A stretch of DNA of 64,000 nucleotides from Nitzschia sp. DOCU1 (GCA_951394045.1 OX595990.1:868001-932000), one strand, 5' to 3'. Shown: positions 11,637 to 21,194, counted from the stretch's first letter. The notes: generated from the letters alone by a model not told the origin. Made by a program: numbers and translations.

Positions 11637-11866
11637 TTATGGTTCCAATCTTTCCGGAAACGGAAAAACTTTTTTTTATTTTTCCCCCGACATGACCCGA
11701 AGCCAAAATCTTTTCGATCGCCAGTTCGCCGGGCGAGCTTCGGATTGGAGGGAAAATCACGGTCCAACGCGTAGATAAGTCCCGTAGACCATAGTAGAAA
11801 ACTGAACGTCGGCTTTCGTTTTCCGTTTAGCCCCTCACGAAATTGGCGACGATGACCAATAATCAC
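11637..11866 (+). repeat. Left terminal inverted repeat of the DNA transposon
   Basis: It matches the reverse complement of 14904-15131 with few differences. The inner edge includes GGCGACGATGA followed by AATAA.CA, so an ATG (11852) lies inside the repeat. That ATG opens a 26-codon frame out of phase with the transposase ATG at 11892. Confidence 0.9.
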
Positions 11867-11891
11867 CAATCTACCTGCATCATACTACAAT

Positions 11892-13013
11892 ATGGACATC
11901 AACGACCACGGAGGGTACTACCATCGAGGTAGTCGGTACGGGATTGACAAACGAATGGCAGTCATCGAGGCCTTTTTGGATCGCCAAAAGGCCGACCTTG
12001 CCGTGGACGAAGAAATTGAACAAGATGGACGCAGCTTTGGGGCGCTCCACATACGGGAGGTGGCGGCGGATTGTCGGGTAGGAGTCAGGTTTGCCTACAA
12101 TGTTGTTCAGGAGTATTTGGCTATGGGCTATGTCAGGGAGCCTACCGAGTACCAAGACGAGTTAAGGGCAATAAGACAACAATACACTAAACTTGGTCCC
12201 GAAGAATCTTTGGTCCTTCTGTCACTTCGCTGTGAGAACGACCAGCAACTGTTGACTGACTACCAGCGGGGCCTCCAGCTGGCCACTGGGACAGTTGTTT
12301 GTGCGACGACAATCGACAACTTCTTTAAAAAGCGGTTCCAACACAAGGGAAGTCTGAGGAAGTCCTCCATGGTTCCACTGGATAAGTGGAAGCCTTCGAA
12401 TATTCTGGCATATCACGAGTTCATGCGGACGATCGCTTCCTTGCCCCGACACGACAAGTTTCATTTCATCGACGAGAAACATATCGTGAACAAGGATTGT
12501 TACAACAATAGGGTTCGTGCAGACCCTATCACAGGGGCGGTTCGGTGCATTCTGGTGTCGGGAAACTTTCGAAGGGCCTACAATATGATTGCGATCATAC
12601 GATGCAATCAGGTGGGACCACCAATGCACTACAGCATTGGTGAAGAAAACGGTACTGCCGCTAACTTCACGGCCTACATCGAGTACTTGCTCGAAATCGG
12701 CTGGTTCGAGCCCTACGATGTGCTTATTCTAGACAATGCGGCAATTCACTCAGGCGCCGAAGCTGCCATCGTTGCCGACCTTTTGTGGGAGGTTCGGAGG
12801 GTTGTGGTAGTTCCCTTGCCCACCAGGGCACCGGAACTAAACCCCATTGAGCTAGTTTTTCACATTCTGGCCCGCCGCTTGCGCCAGAATCGGTACTTTA
12901 GTAATGGAATCGTGAACGCGGCGACGATTTCGGTGCCGAACCAGGTGCAAGAGATCGTCTCTAGAATCACCGCCAAAATGGTGATCGACTGCGCCATTCA
13001 CTGCGGGTATTAA
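11892..13013 (+). CDS. DDE transposase, IS630/Tc1/mariner superfamily
   Basis: 373 residues, intron-free. The N-terminal 20-85 region is helical and HTH-like (IREVAADCRVGVRFAYNVV), the probable inverted-repeat binding part. The catalytic core shows the three acidic residues: D194 in FHFIDEKH, D281 in VLILDNAAIHSG and E320 in APELNPIELVF. Thirty-eight residues separate the last two, a DD38E arrangement (Tc1 itself is DD34E). The protein should cut and paste the element at TA sites. All catalytic residues are intact. The start is ambiguous: ATG 11892 is first in frame, but a conserved ATG in the terminal repeat (11852) lies 40 bp upstream in another frame. No internal stop or frameshift is seen. 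Confidence 0.92.
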   Translation: MDINDHGGYYHRGSRYGIDKRMAVIEAFLDRQKADLAVDEEIEQDGRSFGALHIREVAADCRVGVRFAYNVVQEYLAMGYVREPTEYQDELRAIRQQYTKLGPEESLVLLSLRCENDQQLLTDYQRGLQLATGTVVCATTIDNFFKKRFQHKGSLRKSSMVPLDKWKPSNILAYHEFMRTIASLPRHDKFHFIDEKHIVNKDCYNNRVRADPITGAVRCILVSGNFRRAYNMIAIIRCNQVGPPMHYSIGEENGTAANFTAYIEYLLEIGWFEPYDVLILDNAAIHSGAEAAIVADLLWEVRRVVVVPLPTRAPELNPIELVFHILARRLRQNRYFSNGIVNAATISVPNQVQEIVSRITAKMVIDCAIHCGY

Positions 13014-13345
13014 ATAGTACAATAGCCGGTAACAACATATAGTCTACGATACAATGCTCAATAACAAAAATAGATTCTTTCATAATGTTATTACATAGTA
13101 ATCACTACGCTTCACCGTTGTCGTAAGCATTGGCAAAAGTTGATTCTACCACATTGTCGATCGTAACTAATAGTCATATAATACGCTAGCATCAAGAATC
13201 TTGAAAGTGTAGTACTAATATTGTTATTCTGTAGTTATTAATATGCTAGTTTTGAGCCGACTTGCGTGGAAAATCCACCCAAGCCGAAGTTTCTCGAAGC
13301 TAACATTAAAGTTTCTCGAAGGTAACATGTCGTAGTGCTCCTCTC
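13014..13345. other. AT-rich spacer between the convergent transposon genes
   Basis: Contains two adjacent copies of AAGTTTCTCGAAG(C/G)TAACA (about 13287-13305 and 13309-13327) and an imperfect hairpin GTGGAAAATCCAC at 13266-13278. Likely 3' untranslated and polyadenylation sequence for both genes. Confidence 0.5.
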
Positions 13346-14917
13346 CTACCATTCAGTCTTTTCAGAGTCGGATTCCTCATCGCGTTCATCGCGTTCATCA
13401 TCTTTGTCCTCGGGGTCTTGGCCTAGCCGAAGTTGCTTGTCGTGCTGCTGCGCTTCGGACTTGCCATAGACAATCTCCGGCGATTCTTCTTCACCCGAAG
13501 AAATTCCAGAGTCGCTGCCGCAGAGGTCAATCGGATTGTGCCGATTGCTCTGATTCATCTTTCGAAGCTTTCTTGGACGCTGTGGGGGCGTCGAAAGCAC
13601 CGTTTCAGGTGAAACCGAAGCGATTTGCGTCGGCGTTTCAGTGGGGTGCATGGACGACTGCGTTTGTTGGGGTGGAGGCTGCTTGTAGCACTCCAGAACG
13701 CTAGCAACCACCTTACCTGTTGCCTCGTGGATGTAGACATCCATACCCGTAATAGTATCACGGGTACGAACATATCCACCGGGAACTCGAATAGGTGGGG
13801 ACGCCATGACCTGCTGAGCCGACGATGCTGGTTGTTGCCTGACAGGTCCGGTAGGCGGACGAGTACTACTCGTAGACGATGCGGACGAAGGCATCTGGGT
13901 GAGGGTCTGTTGGACCCAGACCGGAGGATAGTGGTGGTTCGCCAAGGAATCAGGACCACCCCCGACACTTGGAAATGTACCGCCTTGTTGACTAGCAGCG
14001 ACAGCAGCTGCATTTTGGAACGCCGACGCTTGATTGATGCGATCCTTCGACGTCCCAATGTTGCGACGGTGCTCCTCGCCTTTGAGGAAAGCGCGATTAC
14101 GAGCAATCGCCTTCATGCATTTGGCACGATGGGCGTGCACTTGTTTCTTTACCTCGCCTTCTGCCTCCTTGACCTCGATGGCCTTGCGCTTCAACGACTC
14201 AACTCGCTGTAGCTCCACCTCCTTCTGACGTACCTTTAGTTCCTCCTTTCGCACGGATGCTTGAACTTTTATTTCGTTCTGCCTATTTAGCTTCTTCTGT
14301 ACAGCGTCATGCCGTTGCAGAAGTTGCTTAAGGACTTTGCCCTTGTCGGCCACCTCAGACTTGAGCAGCTGGTGTTGGTCCGACAAGACTGCCAACTTAC
14401 CCTCGGCAGCATTTTTCTGTGCGACCACTTTACTGTGGGCCTGCTGGCAATTCTTGAGCTGAGAGAGCGCATGTCGGAGCTCCGAGGCTTGGATCTTCGA
14501 CGAAGACTTGAGGGTCTCGATCTGCTTCGATGACTCGAGCTGGAGCTTGACATAGCTGGCCTGGGCTTGGCCAACCTCCTTCTGGCGTCGTGCCTCGGCT
14601 CTAGCACGTGCAGCGTCCAGTTTGGCCTCGGCTTTGCTTTCTTGGATCTCCAAACATCCTTTCAACTTCTTTATCTCCGAATCTTTCTTATCGCAAGCCG
14701 CCTCCCGACGGCTAAGAGCGAACGTAGATGCGGTCCGATGCTGGCGTAGTTGGTCTTGAAGCCTGCGGAGTCTTGCCCTAAGTCCTTCGATGACTCGAAT
14801 GCAAGGGCTTCCGGCAGGACAGGCAGGTGCATCCACATGTTGTTCCTCGCCATTTTCGTTATGGGCCGGCTCCTCGTCAGGGCCGTTGGGGTCTTGTTCG
14901 TCTTGGTTATTCATCAT
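13346..14917 (-). CDS. Transposon-encoded coiled-coil accessory protein
   Basis: 523 residues from the ATG at 14917, which lies in the right terminal repeat at the position matching the ATG in the left repeat; the upstream frame to 14959 is non-conserved leader. Order: an acidic Asn/Asp/Glu head (1-35); a long Lys/Glu/Gln-rich coiled coil (about 45-290); a Ser/Pro-rich linker; a short block with GGYVRTRDTITGMDVYIHEATG; and an acidic tail (EDKDDERDERDEESDSE). At about 461-469 NPIDLCGSD followed by acidic and Ser residues resembles a SUMO-interaction motif. No nuclease or zinc motif is seen. Its location inside the element and convergence with the transposase imply a role in transposition, such as oligomerisation or host-factor contact. 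That is inference; I know no homologue. Confidence 0.75.
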   Translation of the reverse strand: MMNNQDEQDPNGPDEEPAHNENGEEQHVDAPACPAGSPCIRVIEGLRARLRRLQDQLRQHRTASTFALSRREAACDKKDSEIKKLKGCLEIQESKAEAKLDAARARAEARRQKEVGQAQASYVKLQLESSKQIETLKSSSKIQASELRHALSQLKNCQQAHSKVVAQKNAAEGKLAVLSDQHQLLKSEVADKGKVLKQLLQRHDAVQKKLNRQNEIKVQASVRKEELKVRQKEVELQRVESLKRKAIEVKEAEGEVKKQVHAHRAKCMKAIARNRAFLKGEEHRRNIGTSKDRINQASAFQNAAAVAASQQGGTFPSVGGGPDSLANHHYPPVWVQQTLTQMPSSASSTSSTRPPTGPVRQQPASSAQQVMASPPIRVPGGYVRTRDTITGMDVYIHEATGKVVASVLECYKQPPPQQTQSSMHPTETPTQIASVSPETVLSTPPQRPRKLRKMNQSNRHNPIDLCGSDSGISSGEEESPEIVYGKSEAQQHDKQLRLGQDPEDKDDERDERDEESDSEKTEW

Positions 14918-15131
14918 CGTCGCCAATTTTGTGAGGGCTAAACGGAAAACTAGAGCCAACGTTCAATTTTCTACTATGGTCTACGGGACTTATCTACGCG
15001 TTGGACCGTGATTTTCCCTCCAATCCGAAGCTTGCCCGGCGATCTGGCGATCGAAAAGATTTTGGCTTCGGGTCATGTCGGGGGAAAAATAAAAAAAAGT
15101 TTTTCCGTTTCCGGAAAGATTGGAACCATAA
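14904..15131 (-). repeat. Right terminal inverted repeat of the DNA transposon
   Basis: Reverse complement of the left repeat, ending GGAACCATAA before the TA duplication. It includes the start codon (14917) and first codons of the coiled-coil gene. Confidence 0.9.
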
Positions 15132-15133
15132 TA

Positions 15134-15954
15134 CTGTACCTAAGAATTCATTCTTTGTCACAAGAAAGGTATTTTAATATCTGCTTTCCTTGGGTGTGTT
15201 CGTCACTTTTTTCTTTCCGTTTGGATGTCATGCCGACAAAATGATGCCGACAAAAAATACGAATGACCCACCACACCTCAACTCATCTCAATATTCCGAT
15301 CAATGATGGGTGTCATTGTGTTAACTGGTCGACCATGGTAGCTGTGGAAAAACGAGACACACGATGCCGTCAGTGGGGTTTGGGGTTGGTGCGCCACGGA
15401 AAGAATGTGAGAGGAGGAGCAATCGGCTGTATATGAATACGAATGATTGAGAATGTTATTTGTCAGAGATATCAGAGAACCTGTGGCAATAATGAATCAG
15501 CCAGCAAGTGCCGTCGTCGCCGTCGTCGATATCGGTCTAGAGTAAATGTTAGTCGTGGAGAGTGGATCGACAAGCAACGCTGTCACGACATAGTATGCTG
15601 CTTGAGACTTCAGAAGGATAAAACCATGGACAAGGATCAACGACCTAGCGAATCCCTCTAGACAGTGGACTACCTACCGGTATTCAGAATCATTTTGGTG
15701 AGAGGAATCGCAGACAGAGAATGTTCCTTGTTGGATATGTACTAGAATCATTAGGCATACAGATGGAATCCAATACTATTCTTTCCCTATGAAATACTGT
15801 CGTGATGATGGTGCTCTGCTGATGCTGGCTTTGTGTGATCTATGCACGGACGCAAAGTGGAAGTAACGCTTGAAGCAAGAGTTATTCGGGCCCCGCGCCC
15901 CGACCTACTCGGTTCAATACATGACAACCAACCGCCTCGTTCCCAAAAGCGTGT
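15134..15954. other. Intergenic, nothing recognised
   Basis: The region right of the transposon contains only short open frames with no family resemblance. Confidence 0.4.
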
Positions 15955-17397
15955 CTACCATAAACCGAATTCCGAGTCCAGCCACTCGTCAAGGTCTCGA
16001 AGATCGCGCTGAGATCGCCTATAATTCATGGACATGGACATGTCCACTGGTGGCCTAGTCAGCATCGGAGGACGGGTGGGAGTAGCAACGGGCGGTGTTG
16101 GTTTTGGAACAGGCGGCGGCGTTGGTTCTGGAACGGGTGGTTCAGTTGGTGCAGGAACGGGTGGCTCTGTTGGTGCAGGAACAGGTGGTTCGGTTGGTGC
16201 AGGAACAGGCGGTTCCGTTGGTGCAGGTACAGGCGGTTCCGTTGGTGCAGGTACAGGCGGTTCCGTTGGTGCAGGTACAGGCGGTTCCGTTGGTGCAGGA
16301 ACGGGTGGTTCTGTTGGTGCAGGTACAGGCGGTTCTGTTGGTACAGGAACAGGAACTGGGGTAGGCGGTCCCGCGCAGCCACAGGGCTCTTGAACAAAGG
16401 GTTTAATGAGAGGACATTGGGCTTCGAGAATCGTGCCGGCCTGGGCCTCAGCTTCAATCTGTGCACAGGTCAAAGGATCCAGAGTTGGAATCTGCACAAC
16501 CACATCAGGATTCGTGATGGATTCACCAGGATTGCAGATTTCGCATAGAAAGGTACTGGCACCAGTTGGTGCCGGGGTATCAAAAACGTTTGGAAAGATA
16601 CCCTGGATGAGGAATACGTTGTTGCAGTCATTGCCGGCTATATTCGCCCTGGTGTTGGTGCAGTCGAATTCATAGCACCCGGTGACCCCATCATCTGCAA
16701 TGTCGACTACTTCACAGCTGTCACAGGTTACACCATCGACTGCAAGCTCACAATCAGGAACAGTATTGATGCCATAACAGATCTCCACCGTTGATGGAGT
16801 AGTAATTCGATAGCAGTAGGCGGCGCTTTCAATGCCGTCTTCCCTGATTTCGCGCTCAATAACTAGTGAGCCACAATATCCGGGAAGGAAGCAGTAATAC
16901 TCATAAACGAGGCAATCGAATTTGCCAAGATTGGTGTCCACATCAAACTCGGTACAATCGCAGTTTTCAAAGTAGCCACCACCTTCGTAGTCTGGTGAAC
17001 AAACATCGGATGGGATAAGATCCTGCAAAAGTCTTCCATCGTGCTCTTCGCTCAAGCAAAAGCCTCCGAGAGAGGAGGCATCGCTTGCAATGCAATATTC
17101 ACGGGGGCCGCAACCCAGAATCCCAAGATCGGCAACTTCATCGACCGGGCGGCATTCAGCAAAGGATGACTCGAGGGCGGTTTGGTTTTTCAAGACACCG
17201 TAATGTTCACGTTTGCTAAGCCATGATTGTGCTCCCGACACATCAACAATTTGCACGGATGAGGTTTGGCGTAGCAACAGGCTTTGAACTCGCCGACGCC
17301 TATCCTGTCGATTTAACTCTACTCCTCCTCGAAATTCCAGAGCGCTGGGGCTCGATAAGGTCTGAGCCAAGAAGGCAGCAGCCACGACGAGACGCAT
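15955..17397 (-). CDS. Secreted cysteine-rich protein with Pro-rich repeat stalk
   Basis: 480 residues, no intron. An N-terminal signal peptide (MRLVVAAAFLAQTLSSPSA) is followed by a propeptide-like Arg-rich stretch (QDRRRRVQSLLLR). A cysteine-rich domain (about 80-335) has many paired cysteines in acidic, aromatic sequence. Then comes a tandem stalk of roughly ten copies of PTEPPVPA (about 345-435) and a short basic/acidic tail. No membrane anchor is seen. The layout resembles diatom surface or cell-wall-associated proteins, where Pro-rich stalks are common; the exact family is not recognised. The repeat is encoded by near-identical 24-bp units that can expand or contract. An extracellular location is strongly supported by the signal peptide; function is unknown. 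Confidence 0.8.
   Translation of the reverse strand: MRLVVAAAFLAQTLSSPSALEFRGGVELNRQDRRRRVQSLLLRQTSSVQIVDVSGAQSWLSKREHYGVLKNQTALESSFAECRPVDEVADLGILGCGPREYCIASDASSLGGFCLSEEHDGRLLQDLIPSDVCSPDYEGGGYFENCDCTEFDVDTNLGKFDCLVYEYYCFLPGYCGSLVIEREIREDGIESAAYCYRITTPSTVEICYGINTVPDCELAVDGVTCDSCEVVDIADDGVTGCYEFDCTNTRANIAGNDCNNVFLIQGIFPNVFDTPAPTGASTFLCEICNPGESITNPDVVVQIPTLDPLTCAQIEAEAQAGTILEAQCPLIKPFVQEPCGCAGPPTPVPVPVPTEPPVPAPTEPPVPAPTEPPVPAPTEPPVPAPTEPPVPAPTEPPVPAPTEPPVPAPTEPPVPAPTEPPVPEPTPPPVPKPTPPVATPTRPPMLTRPPVDMSMSMNYRRSQRDLRDLDEWLDSEFGLW
16133..16348 (-). repeat. 24-bp tandem coding repeat (PTEPPVPA)
   Basis: About nine near-perfect 24-bp units inside the secreted protein gene, differing mostly at third codon positions. 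The period equals eight codons, so unit gain or loss keeps the frame. Confidence 0.85.
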
Positions 17398-18748
17398 CCT
17401 TCTTTACTCAAGATATCAACAACGGGAACAGTAGTTTGATTATGGACACCGAGTCAAAGCAACAACAAGAGGTTCCGAGTGTTACTCTACGTAGAAAGCA
17501 GTCGATGTGCAACAAGGTTGAAATGGACGGAGTTCTTACGGTTGTTGGTGTTGTTGTTTCCGATGCATCAATGATGAAAATTCGAATCGGAATGTAAAGC
17601 CAATCGTCCCAGGAAAGAGCACAGTAAATCCCGTATCTAAGCGTTCAAACAACGTCGGCTGGCGCGTTCCCGCGTAAACCTAAAGTTTAAGTCAGGCACG
17701 ATAGTTCCTCGGATGCTGTGTTAATGGTTTAAATGGATGGAGACGGGTCCGCGCGTCGTTTTTAATTACAAAGTAATAGTCAACGCATGCCGACCGGTAA
17801 TTAACCAAAATCGCGCCGGGCAAACGTATGCCGAGTGTAATTAACCAAAATCGCGCCGGGTGATGCGAAATTCCTTGAATAAATTAAACAAGGCGCGCTT
17901 TCAGGTGCGCCGAGAGGTCGTCGTGCCAAGGCATACACATGATACTGTATGATATGAGCTACTATCGTCGTTTGAGGTGCCGGCTTTGCGCAACATGATT
18001 TACTTACCAGGTACGGCCGCCAACGACAAATGAACACGCTGCTTGACGGCTCCGTGGATCAGTACTCTCTCTAGAATATCCTCGGAAGAGACGAAAACGA
18101 TTTCTTGTTGTTGACGATCTCGCCGCAAGCACTACCCTACTGGTCTGATTCTCCCATTTGGTATCGCCAGCTTGGCAGTTGTCTTACCTGTTAGTAGTAC
18201 CACCTAATATGATAGTTCTACTGCTCGTTTCTTGTTCGTTTAAAGCATAAAATACTGGTGCTGCCGTCGCATCGGTAATAGTAGCAGAAAGTTACGACTT
18301 CGACTGGCGCACTACCCTGTAGAAGTTCGGGTCGTATACGAGCACTATAACATATCATATAGCTTGCATTCTCCATCTGCGCTAGTGGTATAGCCGTACT
18401 ATGCAGCAATATAAATTCCAGGGTGCATATCATCCAGTAGTACGTAGCTTGCCCCATCAACCCATCGAGCCGATTTCAAATTGACGAAGTTGACGGCAAT
18501 GCGACCATTCACGATACGGCGTCTTTTCGTCGTCCGGTGGATGTCAGGAGGAGTGTTGAGTCCAACAAGTCGTTGGGAACTTTTATCTCCATACCGCTTA
18601 CTGAAATGATCGCTACGTGGCCTTAGTACTTTTTCTACGTGAAGCTCACGGTGGCCGAGAAATTGTGCTTCGGCCGACAAACTGGCCGCGATTCTTCCCC
18701 AATGCACCATCTTCTCACTGTTTGTCAACAAACGCAGCTTCATCCACC
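17398..18748. other. Intergenic with a short direct repeat
   Basis: Two near-identical copies of a 33-bp sequence ending TAATTAACCAAAATCGCGCC lie at 17788-17820 and 17829-17860, period about 41 bp. The rest shows no gene. It should hold the promoters of the secreted protein (minus) and RPL7A (plus). Confidence 0.5.
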
Positions 18749-19540
18749 ATGGCTCCCAAAGGAAAGAAGTCCAAGAAGGAAGAAAAGCCCAAGGCCGTCA
18801 AGGCTGCGGATCCCTTGTTCCCTTCCCGTCCCCGCACTTTCGGTATCGGAGGTGACATCCGACCGGCTGGACGTGACTTGAGTCGTTTCGTCAAGTGGCC
18901 CAAGTATGTGCGTATCCAACGCCAACGTGCGGTCCTTTACCAGCGTTTGAAGGTTCCACCTGCCGTTAACCAGTTCACCAAGACTCTTGGAAAGAACGAG
19001 GCTATGACCGTCTTCACGCTCTTCAACAAGTACCGACCTGAAACTCCTGCTGCCAAGAAGCAACGCATCAAGGAGGCCGCTGCCGCCAAGGCTGCAGGCA
19101 AGGAAGACTCTGCGTCCAAGGCCCCCCATGTCGTCAAGTTTGGTTTGAAGCACGTCACATCTCTTGTTGAAGAGAAGAAGGCTCAGCTTGTGTTGATCGC
19201 CTGCGACGTTGACCCTATTGAACTCGTCTTGTGGTTGCCGACCCTCTGCCGCAAGATGCAGGTTCCCTTCATGATTGTGAAGGACAAGGCCCGATTGGGT
19301 GCTTTGGTCCACCAAAAGAATGCCGCCTGTGTCTGCTTGACCGGTGTTGGCAAGGCTGACGAGTCTCAGCTCAACCTCCTCAAGGATTTGGCTAAGGAGA
19401 AGTACAACAACAACCCCGAGCTTTTGCGAAAGTGGGGAGGTGGTATCATGGGTCTGAAGACCCAAGCCAAGCTCGACAAGCGCGCCAAGGCTCTTGCCGC
19501 CGAGGAAGCCAAGAAGCTTGCCTCTTTGGGAAAAGCTTAA
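18749..19540 (+). CDS. RPL7A: 60S ribosomal protein eL8 (L7a)
   Basis: 263 residues from ATG 18749 in the context CACCATGGC; upstream in-frame sequence is leader. A Lys-rich start (MAPKGKKSKKEEK) and the family block DPLFPSRPRTFGIGGDI are followed by FVKWPKYVRIQRQRAVLYQR. The L7Ae/L30e RNA-binding domain (about 125-225) contains LVLIACDVDPIELVLWLP and PFMIVKDKARLG. It binds kink-turns in 28S rRNA in the large subunit. Length matches the eukaryotic family (about 255-266). Codon use is strongly biased to G/C-ending codons, as expected of a highly expressed gene. No intron is seen. Confidence 0.97.
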   Translation: MAPKGKKSKKEEKPKAVKAADPLFPSRPRTFGIGGDIRPAGRDLSRFVKWPKYVRIQRQRAVLYQRLKVPPAVNQFTKTLGKNEAMTVFTLFNKYRPETPAAKKQRIKEAAAAKAAGKEDSASKAPHVVKFGLKHVTSLVEEKKAQLVLIACDVDPIELVLWLPTLCRKMQVPFMIVKDKARLGALVHQKNAACVCLTGVGKADESQLNLLKDLAKEKYNNNPELLRKWGGGIMGLKTQAKLDKRAKALAAEEAKKLASLGKA

Positions 19541-20047
19541 GAAGATCTTTAGGATGGAACGGAGTGATCCTAATCCTTTGTATACTACTGTACCAAATTT
19601 GGCCGTTGACGCACTTGATGCCGAGGTCTACTTCCTTGTTTTTAGAAATCTATTAGGTTCCAGATCAAATCTGTGTGCATGATCCTGCCTGGTGGTGGGT
19701 CAAGGCTTCAAACCTTGGGACGCCTAGCGGCGTAGTTGTTCGATTCAACCTTGCGCACGTCATGAACCTCCTCGTTCCCTCATTTGCAGCTACCGGTAGT
19801 GGAATGCACTGTTCGCGAACAAAGCACTTCAATCCGAGCGCCGCCACGACATATTACAACATTAAAACGACTTCGATTCGACCAGTCCGATTTCCAATTA
19901 TCGAACCACAGCGGTGGCTAAAAGGATGCTTTCGTTGCCATTGGCTTTACAAGAAAGAGACTAGAGCGCTATCGAGCAAAGCCCATCATTTTTGCTAGTA
20001 CGCACCAGCAATTGTATCGTTGAATGGCTAACATCTCATCTTAAAGG
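19541..20047. other. Intergenic, nothing recognised
   Basis: This is the 3' region of RPL7A and the upstream region of the ApoL-like gene. No motif is supported. Confidence 0.4.
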
Positions 20048-21194
20048 ATGGCGGACGATTCTGTTATCGACGAACCTGCAACGACGGCAGTGGTAAAAGA
20101 CGAGAAAAAGGATGAACCCAATGACGATAACAACGAGGCTGGGTGCGATTCATCTTCATCGCCAGACATCCCACCTGCTGATCTAAGAACACAAGCGGAT
20201 CAAACAGCGCCATCAAAAGCTCAGTTAGAGGATGAGAAGGGGAAAGTTGCTCAAGCAATGACTCTGGATGTGGCCTATCGTACAGTGGAGATGGTACGCA
20301 AAGTGAATTTACAGGTGGAATTTGGAAAGGAAGTCGATAGCAGTCATTGCATCCCATGCCTTCGCGCGGAACATTCCATGAATCTTGTCAAGTCCAAGTT
20401 AGGCAAGTGGATGGCCAAGAAGGTGACGTCGCCCTGTTTGACTTGTGGGTCCCCAGTCTGCAAGTTGCACCGGTCGTCGGATTTCGGCAAACAAAATATC
20501 ACCATCTGCTGCAAGTGTTCCCATCTTTTCTCGGTCGATTATCTGGTGCATAACATCATGCAAGAAGAAGACTCTGTCGAGAAAAAGAAGCGAGTGAATG
20601 CGATGCTCGGGCACTGCTCGTGCTGATGTATTCCACTCAATTCATCGACGAGGTCGTGGTAGCGCTGCAGGGCAATACGTCGCGCCACAACAAGATTGGA
20701 CTCGGAAGTAGTGCCACGGGGGTAGTAGCAGGAGGGCTGGGGGTGGCCGCGGCCTGCACTATTTTCACACCGGTCGGTCCTCCTCTACTTCTGGCATCAT
20801 TTTTGTTTGGTGGAGGCGCCACAGCTGTGACGGCTGGTAGCGAAGCTGTCAACTATCGGTGCGAGCCAAACAAATGGCCGACCGCATCCTAACTCTCCAT
20901 TCGGTCATAACCTGTATTGCCCGACTACCCGGCGTGATGGTTATGGAAGCACAGCAAGAGGAAGAACTTTTGGCTAATAGTCTGAAGAAAGACCAAAGGC
21001 AGGCTCGACTTCATTTGACTCGGACGGCAATGAATGGGCTCAAGCCTCTAACAGCAGGGGCGCTGAGCGCTTTGTCGATTGTTACAGAGGCTAGAGAATT
21101 AAAAAATACTGTCGGAAGAATTCGAGCCGGTAATCCCTGCGAGAAGGCAGAGCGTCTTGCAGCTATCAAAGAAGAAGTCAAGAATCTTCCGTGA
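20048..21194 (+). CDS. ApoL-like membrane protein with Cys-rich region; frame broken twice
   Basis: Three overlapping frames make one coherent protein: 20048-20626, then about 20600-20892, then about 20859-21194. Each step is a -1 shift. Part 1 (192 residues) has an acidic head, then a Cys/His-rich module (HCIPCL, SPCLTCGSPVCKLHRS, ITICCKCSHLF) that may bind zinc. Part 2 has YSTQFIDEVVVALQG and a long Gly/Ala-rich hydrophobic hairpin (GVVAGGLGVAAA, LLLASFLFGGGATAV). This is reminiscent of apolipoprotein-L membrane-insertion domains. Part 3 (MADRILTLHSVI...) is helical and ends at 21194. The shifts lie near 20600-20620 and at CCAAACAAATGG (20868-20879). Sequencing error, a real pseudogene, or recoding are all possible. 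The ApoL link is tentative. Confidence 0.5.

Larger units (their letters stand above)
11637..15131. mobile_element. Complete Tc1/mariner/IS630-type DNA transposon with two convergent genes
   Basis: The 3,495-bp element is bounded by TA dinucleotides (11635-11636 and 15132-15133), the expected Tc1/mariner target duplication. Its ends, TTATGGTTCCAATC..., continue as inverted repeats of about 230 bp with roughly ten mismatches by eye. It carries a DDE transposase on the plus strand (11892-13013) and a 523-residue coiled-coil protein on the minus strand (13346-14917). The genes converge on a 332-bp AT-rich spacer. Each repeat would serve as the promoter of one gene. Most Tc1/mariner elements are 1.3-2.5 kb with a single gene, so the size and second gene are unusual. 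Intact frames and near-identical ends suggest recent activity. Confidence 0.9.

Noticed and set aside
16133..16348. CRISPR-like regular repeat
   Set aside because: The 24-bp units are contiguous without unique spacers and lie in a coding frame of a eukaryotic gene.
16028..16393. Gly/Thr-rich plus-strand open frames over the tandem repeat
   Set aside because: These are antisense readings of the PTEPPVPA repeat; the minus-strand gene has a signal peptide and Cys-rich domain, the plus frames have none.
18740..19465. Long minus-strand frame (241 codons)
   Set aside because: It is the antisense shadow of RPL7A caused by codon bias; no domain.
20868..20879. Programmed -1 frameshift heptamer in the ApoL-like gene
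   Set aside because: CCAAACAAATGG does not fit X-XXY-YYZ in the incoming frame; kept only as a possible recoding or assembly issue.
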